A stretch of DNA of 64,000 nucleotides from contig CALMVZ010000010.1 of assembly GCA_937873155.1 (NCBI GenBank), positions 124,001 through 188,000 on the forward strand, read 5' to 3'. Within the stretch, counting starts at the first letter, position 1. Every line of letters starts with the position of its first letter. This stretch comes from an uncultured Bacteroidota bacterium (GTDB lineage: Bacteria; Bacteroidota; Bacteroidia; B-17B0; Aurantibacillaceae). This document shows positions 1 through 8,065 of this stretch, one piece after another. A program made the position numbers and the translations under genes. Under the pieces are notes generated by a model. The model was not told where the DNA came from and did not search any database. It saw nothing but the letters and a program-made list of their open reading frames with translations.

Positions 1-120
1 GAAATATTCCGGCACTTATCTAAATCCAATCTTAAATACCTTTGTGAAGACATTGCTCTTCCCAACGAATATTATGAAGTATGCGCTGTTGCAAAAGATG
101 TTCTGGAATCAAAAAAGTAA
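1..120 (+). CDS. C-terminal end of an unidentified protein (partial)
   Basis: The first 39 codons of the window are open and end in TAA, so this is the tail of a gene that starts upstream of the window. The visible tail is Cys- and charge-containing and ends in DVLESKK. It is followed after 3 bases by the next ATG, so the two are probably co-transcribed. No family can be recognised from so short a piece. Confidence 0.55.
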   Translation, partial: EIFRHLSKSNLKYLCEDIALPNEYYEVCAVAKDVLESKK

Positions 121-123
121 ATC

Positions 124-426
124 ATGAAATTAGAGAACATTGTATTAGATAAAACTAAACCGGAATCAGATGTAATCGTTTTAGAACCGGGTACAAATTA
201 TATTAGCATGCATGGAAAATTGCCTAGTGATGCTGATGTATGGATACAACTTGATAATGTTGGCTTAGGAAGTGTGAAGCTATTGATTCCACATGTCGAT
301 TTCAATCAAAATTTATTTGAATCATTACAACAACACAAGAGGTTTTTTGCTTCTATTCAGTTTAGTTCAAATAGTGTAGTCAATGGAAATTCCTATGTGA
401 TAACCGTAAAACACGGAATTATTTAA
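124..426 (+). CDS. Hypothetical protein, 100 aa
   Basis: The gene begins 3 bases after the stop of the preceding partial gene, which suggests one transcript. The protein has no signal peptide or membrane segment. The alternating polar/hydrophobic pattern (for example VWIQLDNVGLGSVKLLI) suggests a small beta-rich domain. I do not recognise a family. Its last 8 bases overlap the 3' end of the convergent gene at 419-877. Confidence 0.6.
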   Translation: MKLENIVLDKTKPESDVIVLEPGTNYISMHGKLPSDADVWIQLDNVGLGSVKLLIPHVDFNQNLFESLQQHKRFFASIQFSSNSVVNGNSYVITVKHGII

Positions 427-877
427 TTGGTATAACAAAAGTACTTGCAGCAAACTTTATTTTTGGTGTACCATCACTTCTATCGGTTCTTATCACTAGC
501 ATACCAGCAAGTGACATGTAATCGATAGTTCTGTAAATTTCTTCTCTTGTGAAACCTTCCTGTGGATCCGACGCGTAAGAGTATGGGAAACCCTGATCAA
601 GACGATTTTTAATCATGTAGTCCATTGCTTCGGATTTACTAAACCATCCTGGTTGATCTTTTATAGAAAGTCCCATTTTCACGATATGCATAATAGCTGA
701 TGCAGTTCGGAAAGATCTTGTTTTTGTTAAATCGTATAATTCCTCTTTTGGGAGACTAGAAATATCTCGGTTTTCATTAAGCCAATTTCGGCCTTCAGAA
801 TCGGGGTTTTCTGGGTTTTTTGAGGAGTTTTCCTGATGCATGCAAAACTGATTTAAAATGTAAAACAAGTCCTGCAT
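419..877 (-). CDS. Hypothetical protein, 152 aa
   Basis: This is a soluble, helix-rich protein with a charged, Asn/Glu-rich first 45 residues and no signal peptide. The C-terminal half (EGFTREEIYRTIDYMSLAGMLVIRT) looks like a small winged-helix-like unit, which is inference from pattern only. It is convergent with and overlaps the 100-aa gene at 124-426 by 8 bases. It reads on the opposite strand to everything else in the first 6 kb. Family unknown. Confidence 0.5.
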   Translation of the reverse strand: MQDLFYILNQFCMHQENSSKNPENPDSEGRNWLNENRDISSLPKEELYDLTKTRSFRTASAIMHIVKMGLSIKDQPGWFSKSEAMDYMIKNRLDQGFPYSYASDPQEGFTREEIYRTIDYMSLAGMLVIRTDRSDGTPKIKFAASTFVIPIK

Positions 878-1112
878 GACCCCTTGAAACCCGCGTCAAT
901 TCAAGGACGCGGAATTTCGGACGTTTCCCAGAAGAATTCTAAGGTCAAATGTTGATAAAAAACGCCCTTGTACCAATTTAACAACCCCTCCTTTTTATAT
1001 AATTGTCTTAGTTTAAGGGAATATGGGGCTAATTAGATTGATGTTTGCGGAGTTAACGCAATTATTAATCCCCCCGGAGGCCATATTGCTTAAAAACTAT
1101 ATTTGTTTTAGT
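878..1112. other. Intergenic region with a short GC-rich palindrome
   Basis: This 235-base spacer separates the divergent genes at 419-877 and 1113-2204. Near 889-913 it has a 6-bp GC-rich inverted repeat (CCGCGT ... ACGCGG, 10-base loop). It must hold promoters for both directions, but I could not find a good TAnnTTTG box. Confidence 0.3.
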
Positions 1113-2204
1113 ATGAATAGGTTAAAAACCACTTTTTTGGTGCTTTGTATTGCCGCGTCCGGACTCTTAAAAGCCCAAACGGTAACCCCTGTTCAGAAGA
1201 ACCTGGTGCCAAACGGGAGCTTCGAAAATTACCGCAAAAAATCAGGAAGTATAAAACAAGCCATTCCATGGACCCAGCAAGGATCGGTTGATTTTTACCA
1301 ATCGCCGGTTGGGGATGATACTTGTCACATCCGCGGTGGTTATTACAGCGATTGTTATGCGGGATTAAGATTTCAGAAACGGTATAAAGAATTTGCGCAG
1401 GTGAGATTAGCAGAAGCGCTTCACCGTGGGACAGTTTATGATTTTGAAATGCATGTACGTTTAGCTTATTGGAGTAATGCACTTGTGAAATCTTTAGGCG
1501 TCCTGATCTCAAAAGGCGGCTATCATAGCCAGGGTGATGCTGTAAGATCAAATATCATTGATAGTGTTTGCAAAAAAGGCGGCTTCATCAATAATTATCA
1601 ATGGTTCACTATTAAAGGAAAATACAAAGCAGATGGCGGTGAAAAATATATTACGATCGGGAATTTTTTTCCGAGAATTGAAAAGGACATGGTCCGCATT
1701 AATATTTTCAAATTCGGATTCCGCGAAGCGTATTATTTTATTGATGAGGTAAGTTTATATAAAGCAAAAGAAGCAGAAGAGAAAGTGGCGGTCGAATATG
1801 TCGGCAGTATAAAACCGAATTACGAAGATTCTATTTTGTCAGTTAAGAAAGATATTAAAGTGGGGGAGAAAGTTGCTTTAAAAAATATCTTTTTCGAGAA
1901 TGGGAAATATTACCTGTTGCCTGAATCATACCAGGAATTAAATAAATTATCTCAATATCTCCTTCGTAATCCCCAAATGCAAATTCAAATTAACGGACAT
2001 AGCGATAACAGCGGCAGCAGGAATAAAAATCAACGTTTATCTGAATTGCGGGCGCGTGAAGTATTTGAATATTTAATTAAGAAAGGGGTCCAGAATAAAA
2101 TGTATTTCAAAGGCTATGGAAGTTCACAGCCTGTTGCGAGCAATGATACCGATGAAGGGATGCAAAAGAACAGGCGTGTTGAATTCGAAATTATAAAAAA
2201 TTAA
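1113..2204 (+). CDS. OmpA-family exported protein
   Basis: This is probably an envelope protein that anchors to peptidoglycan. I chose the ATG at 1113 because it opens a clean signal peptide (MNRLKTTFLVLCIAASGLLKAQ is cut after KAQ); an upstream in-frame ATG at 1023 would put 30 non-signal residues in front. The middle (about residues 25-240) is a beta-rich, family-unknown region starting NLVPNGSFENY, a carbohydrate-binding-like opening seen in Bacteroidota surface proteins. The last 110 residues form an OmpA C-terminal domain: NIFFENGKYYLLPES, then INGHSDNSG, then QRLSELRAREV, then KNRRVEFEI. The MFS gene follows after 2 bases. Confidence 0.85.
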   Translation: MNRLKTTFLVLCIAASGLLKAQTVTPVQKNLVPNGSFENYRKKSGSIKQAIPWTQQGSVDFYQSPVGDDTCHIRGGYYSDCYAGLRFQKRYKEFAQVRLAEALHRGTVYDFEMHVRLAYWSNALVKSLGVLISKGGYHSQGDAVRSNIIDSVCKKGGFINNYQWFTIKGKYKADGGEKYITIGNFFPRIEKDMVRINIFKFGFREAYYFIDEVSLYKAKEAEEKVAVEYVGSIKPNYEDSILSVKKDIKVGEKVALKNIFFENGKYYLLPESYQELNKLSQYLLRNPQMQIQINGHSDNSGSRNKNQRLSELRAREVFEYLIKKGVQNKMYFKGYGSSQPVASNDTDEGMQKNRRVEFEIIKN

Positions 2205-2206
2205 AA

Positions 2207-3508
2207 ATGGAAATAAAAAAGGACGATAAGCAAACGATAAAAGCCTGGACATTTTACGATTGGGCGAATTCGGTATTTCCATTGGTAATTACGTCGGCGA
2301 TCTTCCCTAATTTTTATGATGCAGTAACCTGCACAAAAGATGAGGCGGGGAATGTGATCAGTCATTCGGTAATGTGTTTCGGAGGTACCTTCGAGAATAA
2401 TAATATCTATTCGTTTGTTTATGCATTTGCTTTATTCATTGTTGTTCTGATCGCACCAATATTAAGCGGAGTCGCTGATTACCTGGGTAACAAAAAAAGA
2501 TTCCTGCAGTTCTTTTGTTATCTCGGTTCTCTTTCATGCATGTGTTTGTTTTTCTTTTCTAAAACTCATCTCGAGTTAAGTTTTCTTCCGTTCGTTACTG
2601 CTACCATTGGTTTTTGGGGAAGCCTGGTGTATTACAATTCTTATCTCCCGGAAATTGCAAGTGTGGAAAACCAGGATAAGGTCAGCGCTCGTGGATTTGC
2701 ATTAGGTTATTTCGGAAGTTCCCTTCTTCTCATCATTTGTTTAATTAGCATAATGGTCCTCAAGATTCCGGCTAAATACAGTTTTTTATTTGTAGGTATC
2801 TGGTGGATGGGTTTTGCTCAATATACATTTAAACATTTGCCAGATAAAAATCACGAGCCGCATGGTTCTGATAAAAAAGGATTACTGGGAAAAGGATTTA
2901 AAGAGTTATTAAAAGTTGCGAAACAAATTATTCATATAAAACAATTACGGCGTTTCTTATACAGTTACTTCTTTTATAACATGGGCGTGCAAACGGTTTT
3001 GGTGGTTGCTGTTCTGTTTGCCAGGAATGAAATTAGTTGGCCGGATGAAGCCGGTAAAACCACATCTTTGATCATCAGCATTCTCATTATTCAATTCGTT
3101 GGCATTTTGGGTTCATTCGTCTTCTCAAGGTTATCGCAGGCTTTCAGCAATTTAAAAGCGTTAATGCTGGCTATTTTGATATGGATCTTCATTTGTGTCT
3201 TTACGTATTTTGTGGTGCATCAGCCGGTACATTTTTATATCGTTGCTTTTCTTGTTGGATTTGTAATGGGCGGGATACAATCGCTCTCACGGAGTACATA
3301 CAGTAAATTTATTCCGGTGACTGACGATCACACCAGCTTCTTTAGTTTTTATGATGTGATGGAAAAACTAGGAATGATAACAGGAACAGTTTCATTCGGA
3401 TTGATCAGCGAATCTGTTGGTGGTATGCGTCCTGCAGTTCTTGCTTTGGTAGCGTATTTTATTTTAGGATTCCTGTTATTGTTGATAGTCCCAAAAAACA
3501 GAACATGA
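2207..3508 (+). CDS. MFS transporter, UMF1/Atg22-like family
   Basis: The 433-residue protein is a polytopic inner-membrane transporter with about twelve hydrophobic segments. The opening KAWTFYDWANSVFPLVITSAIFP is diagnostic of the UMF1 (vacuole effluxer Atg22-like) family, and the loop GVADYLGNKKR after the second or third segment is the usual MFS motif-A position. The later GGIQSLSRSTYSKFIP also fits the family. The substrate is unknown. It starts 2 bases after the OmpA gene and its stop overlaps the next start by ATGA, so translation is probably coupled. Confidence 0.85.
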   Translation: MEIKKDDKQTIKAWTFYDWANSVFPLVITSAIFPNFYDAVTCTKDEAGNVISHSVMCFGGTFENNNIYSFVYAFALFIVVLIAPILSGVADYLGNKKRFLQFFCYLGSLSCMCLFFFSKTHLELSFLPFVTATIGFWGSLVYYNSYLPEIASVENQDKVSARGFALGYFGSSLLLIICLISIMVLKIPAKYSFLFVGIWWMGFAQYTFKHLPDKNHEPHGSDKKGLLGKGFKELLKVAKQIIHIKQLRRFLYSYFFYNMGVQTVLVVAVLFARNEISWPDEAGKTTSLIISILIIQFVGILGSFVFSRLSQAFSNLKALMLAILIWIFICVFTYFVVHQPVHFYIVAFLVGFVMGGIQSLSRSTYSKFIPVTDDHTSFFSFYDVMEKLGMITGTVSFGLISESVGGMRPAVLALVAYFILGFLLLLIVPKNRT

Positions 3509-5148
3509 GTGCATTCCAAACAACATTAAGCCGCTTCTCCGAAAAGAAATACGCAGGTGTTGTTTTTGTTCTATCCGCTTTCCTGGCGCTGAGGTTGATC
3601 TCGATGTTTACGTTTTACAACGGTTTCCTCATTAATTTTCAAAAGATCGCAGCTTTTCTTCCGGAAGATAATTTCTTCGGGAAGATAATTACAATTGTTC
3701 CTTATCATTCCTGGTCGATCTGTATAGGAGCTTTAATGAATCCTTTATTTTTAGCAGGAGTTCTGGTCACCCTTTCGCCAATTATCACAAAAAAAAGATT
3801 TTCAGATTTCAATCAACTTCATTTTACCAGCGAGGAAAGAGGTGTTCTGTTTTTAGTTTCCTTTATTTTATCGTGGGAACTTTGCACTTACGATCACAAT
3901 TATTATTTGGAAAGCGCATTTTATTTCGACAGGATCCTTCTTTTTGTTTTACCATTTGTGATTTGGCGGCTGCCTGTTTTTGTGCCGTTGTATGTGGCAT
4001 TTGCTTTTGTTTACCGTTCGCAATTCAATTATCCTGTTGATGGATTTGATCTGTTTGATAAACGTTTACTTTTCGATATTTTAATGATGTTTACGGCTTT
4101 ATCGTATGTGAGGATTTATTTCAGGAATATAAACCTTCCATTCCTGTATCTCGTTCTTTGCATCATTGCTTCAGGATATTTTGTAAGCGGACTTTCTAAA
4201 TTAACCATGTCGCCTCACGGTTATGAATGGTTGTGGTATAATGAACTTTCCGATTTCTTTTTAAATGCAAGGACGAGAGGTTGGTTACCAGCAATGAGTA
4301 AAGAAAGCATTCATAGTATCTGGATATTCTTAAATAAATACGGCCTTTATCTGCAGCTATTTGTTTTGCTGCTTGAATTAAGTTCACTTTTTCTGTTAAA
4401 GAATTTCAGACTTTGTATCTGGCTTTTAACAGGAATGTCCTTAATGCATTTTGGGATCTTCCTGGTTGGAAGTATGTTATTCTGGAAATGGATGGCGGTT
4501 GATCTTATCATGGCGCTTCTTCTTGTCAGGACCCGATATGCATTGGAGCGGAAAATATTCTCACAACATTTATTCCGCACTTCTATCATCATAATTATTT
4601 CTTCTGTTATCTGGCTGCGTCCGTATCCTATTGGCTGGTTCGATACAAAAGTGAATCAGTATTTTACTTATGAAGCGGAAGATCTTTCCGGAGCAGTAAC
4701 ACAAATTCACAAGAACGATCTGGATCCTTTTCACCAATGGTTCCAATATGATAAATTTTTGTTCCTTGTTGATAAACCCTGCTGGCCGGTAAGCGGTTTT
4801 GGGTATACGGCAAAATACAAGATCCAGAAACAATTGAATGAACTGCCGTCTGATTCCATCGCAAACTGTTCATCAGGATTTTGTGTGAACCAATTCGACC
4901 CGAAAAAGAAAAAGAAGTTCGATGATTTCATAAAAGTGTATTTCACCAATCGCAATAAGTTAAATGGCCGGGGTGTTTCCTTTTCTTTCCTAAAGCCACC
5001 GCATCATTTGAATAATTCGGGTTTAGGATCGGGATTATCAAAAAGGGAAATCGTTAAAAAATTCAGGGTCATTTACCATGTTACATATATTACGGAGAGT
5101 GAAACGCAGGAATTAGTTAGGGAAACGGTTGACGAAATCATAATTTAA
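3505..5148 (+). CDS. Polytopic membrane protein, HTTM-like, unknown function
   Basis: The first 360 residues hold about nine hydrophobic segments; the last 180 are soluble and basic. The segment SGYFVSGLSKLTM followed by W-rich sequence resembles HTTM (vitamin K-dependent carboxylase-like) membrane domains, but the match is by eye and the family's catalytic residues are not clear. The soluble tail contains two Cys-poor stretches and a poly-Lys run (DPKKKKKFDD). The start overlaps the MFS stop by 4 bases (ATGA), so the two proteins are likely made together. Confidence 0.65.
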   Translation: MSAFQTTLSRFSEKKYAGVVFVLSAFLALRLISMFTFYNGFLINFQKIAAFLPEDNFFGKIITIVPYHSWSICIGALMNPLFLAGVLVTLSPIITKKRFSDFNQLHFTSEERGVLFLVSFILSWELCTYDHNYYLESAFYFDRILLFVLPFVIWRLPVFVPLYVAFAFVYRSQFNYPVDGFDLFDKRLLFDILMMFTALSYVRIYFRNINLPFLYLVLCIIASGYFVSGLSKLTMSPHGYEWLWYNELSDFFLNARTRGWLPAMSKESIHSIWIFLNKYGLYLQLFVLLLELSSLFLLKNFRLCIWLLTGMSLMHFGIFLVGSMLFWKWMAVDLIMALLLVRTRYALERKIFSQHLFRTSIIIIISSVIWLRPYPIGWFDTKVNQYFTYEAEDLSGAVTQIHKNDLDPFHQWFQYDKFLFLVDKPCWPVSGFGYTAKYKIQKQLNELPSDSIANCSSGFCVNQFDPKKKKKFDDFIKVYFTNRNKLNGRGVSFSFLKPPHHLNNSGLGSGLSKREIVKKFRVIYHVTYITESETQELVRETVDEIII

Positions 5149-5163
5149 ATTTACCTTTATTAT

Positions 5164-5183
5164 CCCGAAGGGAAGCCTTCGGC
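5164..5183 (+). terminator. Short hairpin after the membrane-protein gene
   Basis: CCGAAGG and CCTTCGG (5165-5171 and 5176-5182) form a 7-bp stem with a GAAG loop in the 48-base gap. The run after it (CTAAATTTT) is only weakly U-rich, so this may be a weak terminator or an mRNA-stabilising hairpin. Confidence 0.35.
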
Positions 5184-5196
5184 TAAATTTTCCCCA

Positions 5197-6288
5197 ATGA
5201 CTGAGTTTCGCGATTTTATAAAAACTTTATCGAAGGCTGAACGTCGAAAATATACCTGGTTCCAGATCCTGGATCATTTCTTCGGGCGTAAAACTTTTTT
5301 TAAAGACCGGGCCGAATACTACAAAAAACTGAATGAAGAAATGCCAAAACGTGGAGAGGGCAGGGTAATGCCTATTGAGAGAAGGAAAGATCTTAGTTTG
5401 GAAGAATTTCAAAATCACTATGTAAAAAGAGGAATTCCGGTTGTGTTAGAAGGTGCAGCTGCCGAATGGCCTTGTGTAAAAAAATGGTCGCTCGATTATT
5501 TTAAGAAAGAATACGGTAAGGATGAAATTGTTTTGGTTGATCAGGCTATTCCCGGTTACCCTTACGAATTAACTACGCTCGCTGATGTGATCGATAACAT
5601 TAACGGCGGCGGAAGTAAATATTACCGTTTCTATCCTTTGCTATCCCGTCATCCGGAGTGCATCAATGATTTCGATTATAAATGGTTAAAAGCAAGACGA
5701 AATCCTTTAAGCTGGTTCGATGCATTTCAAGTGTTCATTGGTCCGAAAGGCTCATACACGGCTTTGCATAACGCTAATCAATCGAATTTATTTGTACAAG
5801 TATGGGGCGAGAAGAAATGGGTGTTGTATTCACATTATTATTCGCCTGTTATTGATCCGCATCCGATTAGTAATGTTTACCGCAGCGCACCGGGTAAGCG
5901 TGAAACCGGGCCATTCAATCCTTTTGAGCCGGATTTTGATTATCCTTTTGAGCTTTATAAATACATTGATGGTTACTCTGTGCATTTAAAACCGGGAGAT
6001 GTTCTTTGGAATCCCCCTTTTTACTGGCATGCTGTTAAAAATGAAACTGAATCTATAGGCGTAGGATACAGGTGGCTTTCTCCTTTGTATTCATTTAAAA
6101 TTTCTCCTTTGTATATGTTTCTCGATTGCTTTGCAACGAAGCCGCCGATATGGAAATCTTACAGTTTGTATAAAAAGGACATCAACCAGTTACACTTAGA
6201 GGAATTCAAAAAACTGGAAGAAGCGAAGAAAAAAATTGCAGAACAGGAAGCAAGAAAAGCGGCGGCAGCTGCAAAAGCATCAGTTTAA
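5197..6288 (+). CDS. JmjC/cupin-like (cupin_8) domain protein
   Basis: The family is Fe(II)/2-oxoglutarate hydroxylases of the FIH/JMJD type. Residues 60-300 carry the fold: RGIPVVLEGAAAEWPCVKKW is the usual opening, TALHNANQSNLFVQVWGEKKW is the first metal strand, and GDVLWNPPFYWHAVKN holds the distal His (H278). The first strand normally reads HxD; here it is H191-N192-A193, so the acidic metal ligand is replaced by Ala. The protein may therefore be inactive or use another ligand such as N194. The tail (about 330-363) is a Lys/Glu/Ala helix. No signal peptide is present. Confidence 0.75.
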   Translation: MTEFRDFIKTLSKAERRKYTWFQILDHFFGRKTFFKDRAEYYKKLNEEMPKRGEGRVMPIERRKDLSLEEFQNHYVKRGIPVVLEGAAAEWPCVKKWSLDYFKKEYGKDEIVLVDQAIPGYPYELTTLADVIDNINGGGSKYYRFYPLLSRHPECINDFDYKWLKARRNPLSWFDAFQVFIGPKGSYTALHNANQSNLFVQVWGEKKWVLYSHYYSPVIDPHPISNVYRSAPGKRETGPFNPFEPDFDYPFELYKYIDGYSVHLKPGDVLWNPPFYWHAVKNETESIGVGYRWLSPLYSFKISPLYMFLDCFATKPPIWKSYSLYKKDINQLHLEEFKKLEEAKKKIAEQEARKAAAAAKASV

Positions 6289-7308
6289 TTCCTGAACCGC
6301 TCTTTCTGCATAAAACAATTTCTTACGTATTATCTTTTTGAAAAGTTCGTTCGCTTCGGTTACATTTCCGCCTTTCTTCATACTTAGGGCTGAATAAAAT
6401 TCTGCTTCCTGTAAAAAGACATTGATATCATTGGAAATTGTTCTTTCAAAATAAGGGGTTGCCTTATTATAATTGCCGAGATAAAAATAACTCATCCCCA
6501 AATAGAATTGCGTATTCACATCGTCTTTATTGTAGCCTTGTAACAGATCGAGTAATTCGATTGAAGCCGTGAATTGTTTTTTATTGAAAGCCTGCATGGC
6601 GTCTTTAATTATTTCATGAGCATAATAATCTTTATCCTGCAAACGTTTGTTTAAACCGCTTACTTCTTCTTTATTCGAGAATTGTGCCGATAATCCATTC
6701 TCGCGGATATCGATATTGCCTGAATTCTTAAAATAATAACCTTTGTAATTCGCCACTTTCAGATCATGAATAAAAAGAACAGATGAATTCGGGATATAAG
6801 CTAATAGCTCTTCAGTTTCTGTAATCGTTACCGGTTTAACTTCCAATGAATTTATATCTTTTATCTCCGCATCTTCCATTGGCGTCAATAAACTTAATTG
6901 CTCACCTGACTCACTTATTGAAAAATGTTCTTTTGGTTTATCTTCTGTTTCTGTCACTACAATTTCAGCGCTAAGAGGAGTTGTTGCCTTGATTTCTTTA
7001 ACATCCTCATTTAAATTAAAATTTTCGGGGTGTGAAGCATGGGTCAGACTTTTTTCGTGCCAGACAAAAAACACGCTACAGCCGATAAAGATCCCAATAG
7101 CTAAAGCAATAACTACATTCATATTAAAGAACGAATTTCCTGAAATGCGTTTGTCAATTCTGCTGTTAAGGTCTTCAAGGTCTTCCATTTTTATCGCGTT
7201 CGCCTCAAATGCAAACGAAGACAAATAATTCAGGTCTGTTTCGTGGAATTGTTCCTGCAGTTTTCGTTTTTCCTTTTCAGGAAGATCTTTATAATTAATA
7301 TTATTCAT
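6280..7308 (-). CDS. Membrane-anchored TPR protein, possible anti-sigma partner
   Basis: I start this at the ATG at 7308, which overlaps the sigma-factor stop by 8 bases, a normal coupling arrangement; a longer reading from 7359 would only add repeat-derived residues. Residues 1-60 are charged and cytoplasmic, one membrane helix follows (NVVIALAIGIFIGCSVFFVW), and the rest is outside. The C-terminal 120 residues form TPR-like helices (NTQFYLGMSYFYLGNYNKATPYF). Coupling to an ECF sigma gene and the topology suggest an anti-sigma role, but no known anti-sigma domain is visible. It converges on the cupin gene with a 9-base overlap. Confidence 0.7.
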   Translation of the reverse strand: MNNINYKDLPEKEKRKLQEQFHETDLNYLSSFAFEANAIKMEDLEDLNSRIDKRISGNSFFNMNVVIALAIGIFIGCSVFFVWHEKSLTHASHPENFNLNEDVKEIKATTPLSAEIVVTETEDKPKEHFSISESGEQLSLLTPMEDAEIKDINSLEVKPVTITETEELLAYIPNSSVLFIHDLKVANYKGYYFKNSGNIDIRENGLSAQFSNKEEVSGLNKRLQDKDYYAHEIIKDAMQAFNKKQFTASIELLDLLQGYNKDDVNTQFYLGMSYFYLGNYNKATPYFERTISNDINVFLQEAEFYSALSMKKGGNVTEANELFKKIIRKKLFYAERAVQELN

Positions 7309-7918
7309 GTCGCGGGGTGTTTTGTTGTTTGTCATCCTGAGTTTGCCGAAGGACTTCAATAAGTATCTTTAATTTCCTTTTTCCGTTTTGTATATAACTT
7401 TTTACTTCATTCGTTTCGTAAGAGGTCAGCTCACTTATTTGCTGATAGCTCATTCCTTTTAAATAGAACAACTCAATACATTTTCGTTGCGCTTCTTTTA
7501 ATTTGGGCAGACAATCCTGTAAGTGCTGTAACATCCGTTCATCAGTTACGCTATCGATCTTTGTTTCTTCTTCGTAGCTCGCATCTTTATATTCATAATC
7601 GTAATAACTTTTTGTGTTTTTCTGAACGCTATTCTTTTTTCGGATGGCAGAGATGCAATGATTCCGTACTACAAAACTGAGCCAGCCTTTAAAATTCTTT
7701 ATGTCGTTCTGTTTTAGTTCCACCATCAGTTTTTCGAAAATGTTCATTACAGCATCTTTAGCTTCATCTTTATCCTGCAGGTAAAATAAACAGGTACCGT
7801 AAATGGTATTCACGTGGTTTTTGAACAGATCAGCGAACAAATTCTTATTACCGGTCTGTTTAAAGGCAGTCACCAGTTCTTCATCGCTTCTATTTACTTT
7901 CTTATTAAAAAGCCACAT
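7301..7918 (-). CDS. ECF-type RNA polymerase sigma factor
   Basis: The protein (205 aa) has sigma region 2 (about 10-95, with LFYLQDKDEAKDAVMNIFEKL and FKGWLSFVVRNHCISAIRKK) and region 4 (about 125-185, with KCIELFYLKGMSYQQISE and the helix-turn-helix following it). It directs transcription of a small regulon. The last 20 residues (LRQTQDDKQQNTPRHE) are encoded by a dispersed intergenic repeat that has run into the gene, so the native C-terminus probably ended near residue 185. The downstream membrane TPR gene overlaps it, and a barrel-less TonB plug gene is divergent. Confidence 0.88.
   Translation of the reverse strand: MWLFNKKVNRSDEELVTAFKQTGNKNLFADLFKNHVNTIYGTCLFYLQDKDEAKDAVMNIFEKLMVELKQNDIKNFKGWLSFVVRNHCISAIRKKNSVQKNTKSYYDYEYKDASYEEETKIDSVTDERMLQHLQDCLPKLKEAQRKCIELFYLKGMSYQQISELTSYETNEVKSYIQNGKRKLKILIEVLRQTQDDKQQNTPRHE
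7331..7356. repeat. Dispersed repeat of the CATCCTGAGTTTGCCGAAGG type
   Basis: This 26-base element matches, from memory, a repeat family common between genes in Bacteroidota genomes. Here it lies inside the 3' end of the sigma gene and encodes the peptide LRQTQDD on the minus strand. Only one copy is seen in the window. Confidence 0.55.
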
Positions 7919-7927
7919 ATCTTATAA

Positions 7928-8029
7928 ATAAGACGCAGGGGATTGAATATTCCATAAAAGTAGCCGCAGATTGCATGGATTTTCGCGGATGGACAATTTT
8001 TATGGAATTTGTTATCAGGCCCGTCTTAT
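7928..8029. repeat. Nested inverted repeat between divergent genes
   Basis: The outer arms ATAAGACG (7928-7935) and CGTCTTAT (8022-8029) are perfect complements, and so are the inner arms ATTCCATAAAA (7949-7959) and TTTTATGGAAT (7998-8008). The core resembles the CAGATT/CGCGGAT repeat found elsewhere. It fills the space between the sigma gene and the plug gene, so it overlaps both promoters. Confidence 0.6.
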
Positions 8030-8065
8030 AGTCAAACACTAAAGTATAATTTAAAATCAAATATT

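Noticed and set aside
1108-1551. 147-codon open frame on the minus strand
   Set aside because: It is antisense to the OmpA-family gene, which has a signal peptide and a clear domain; the product matches nothing.
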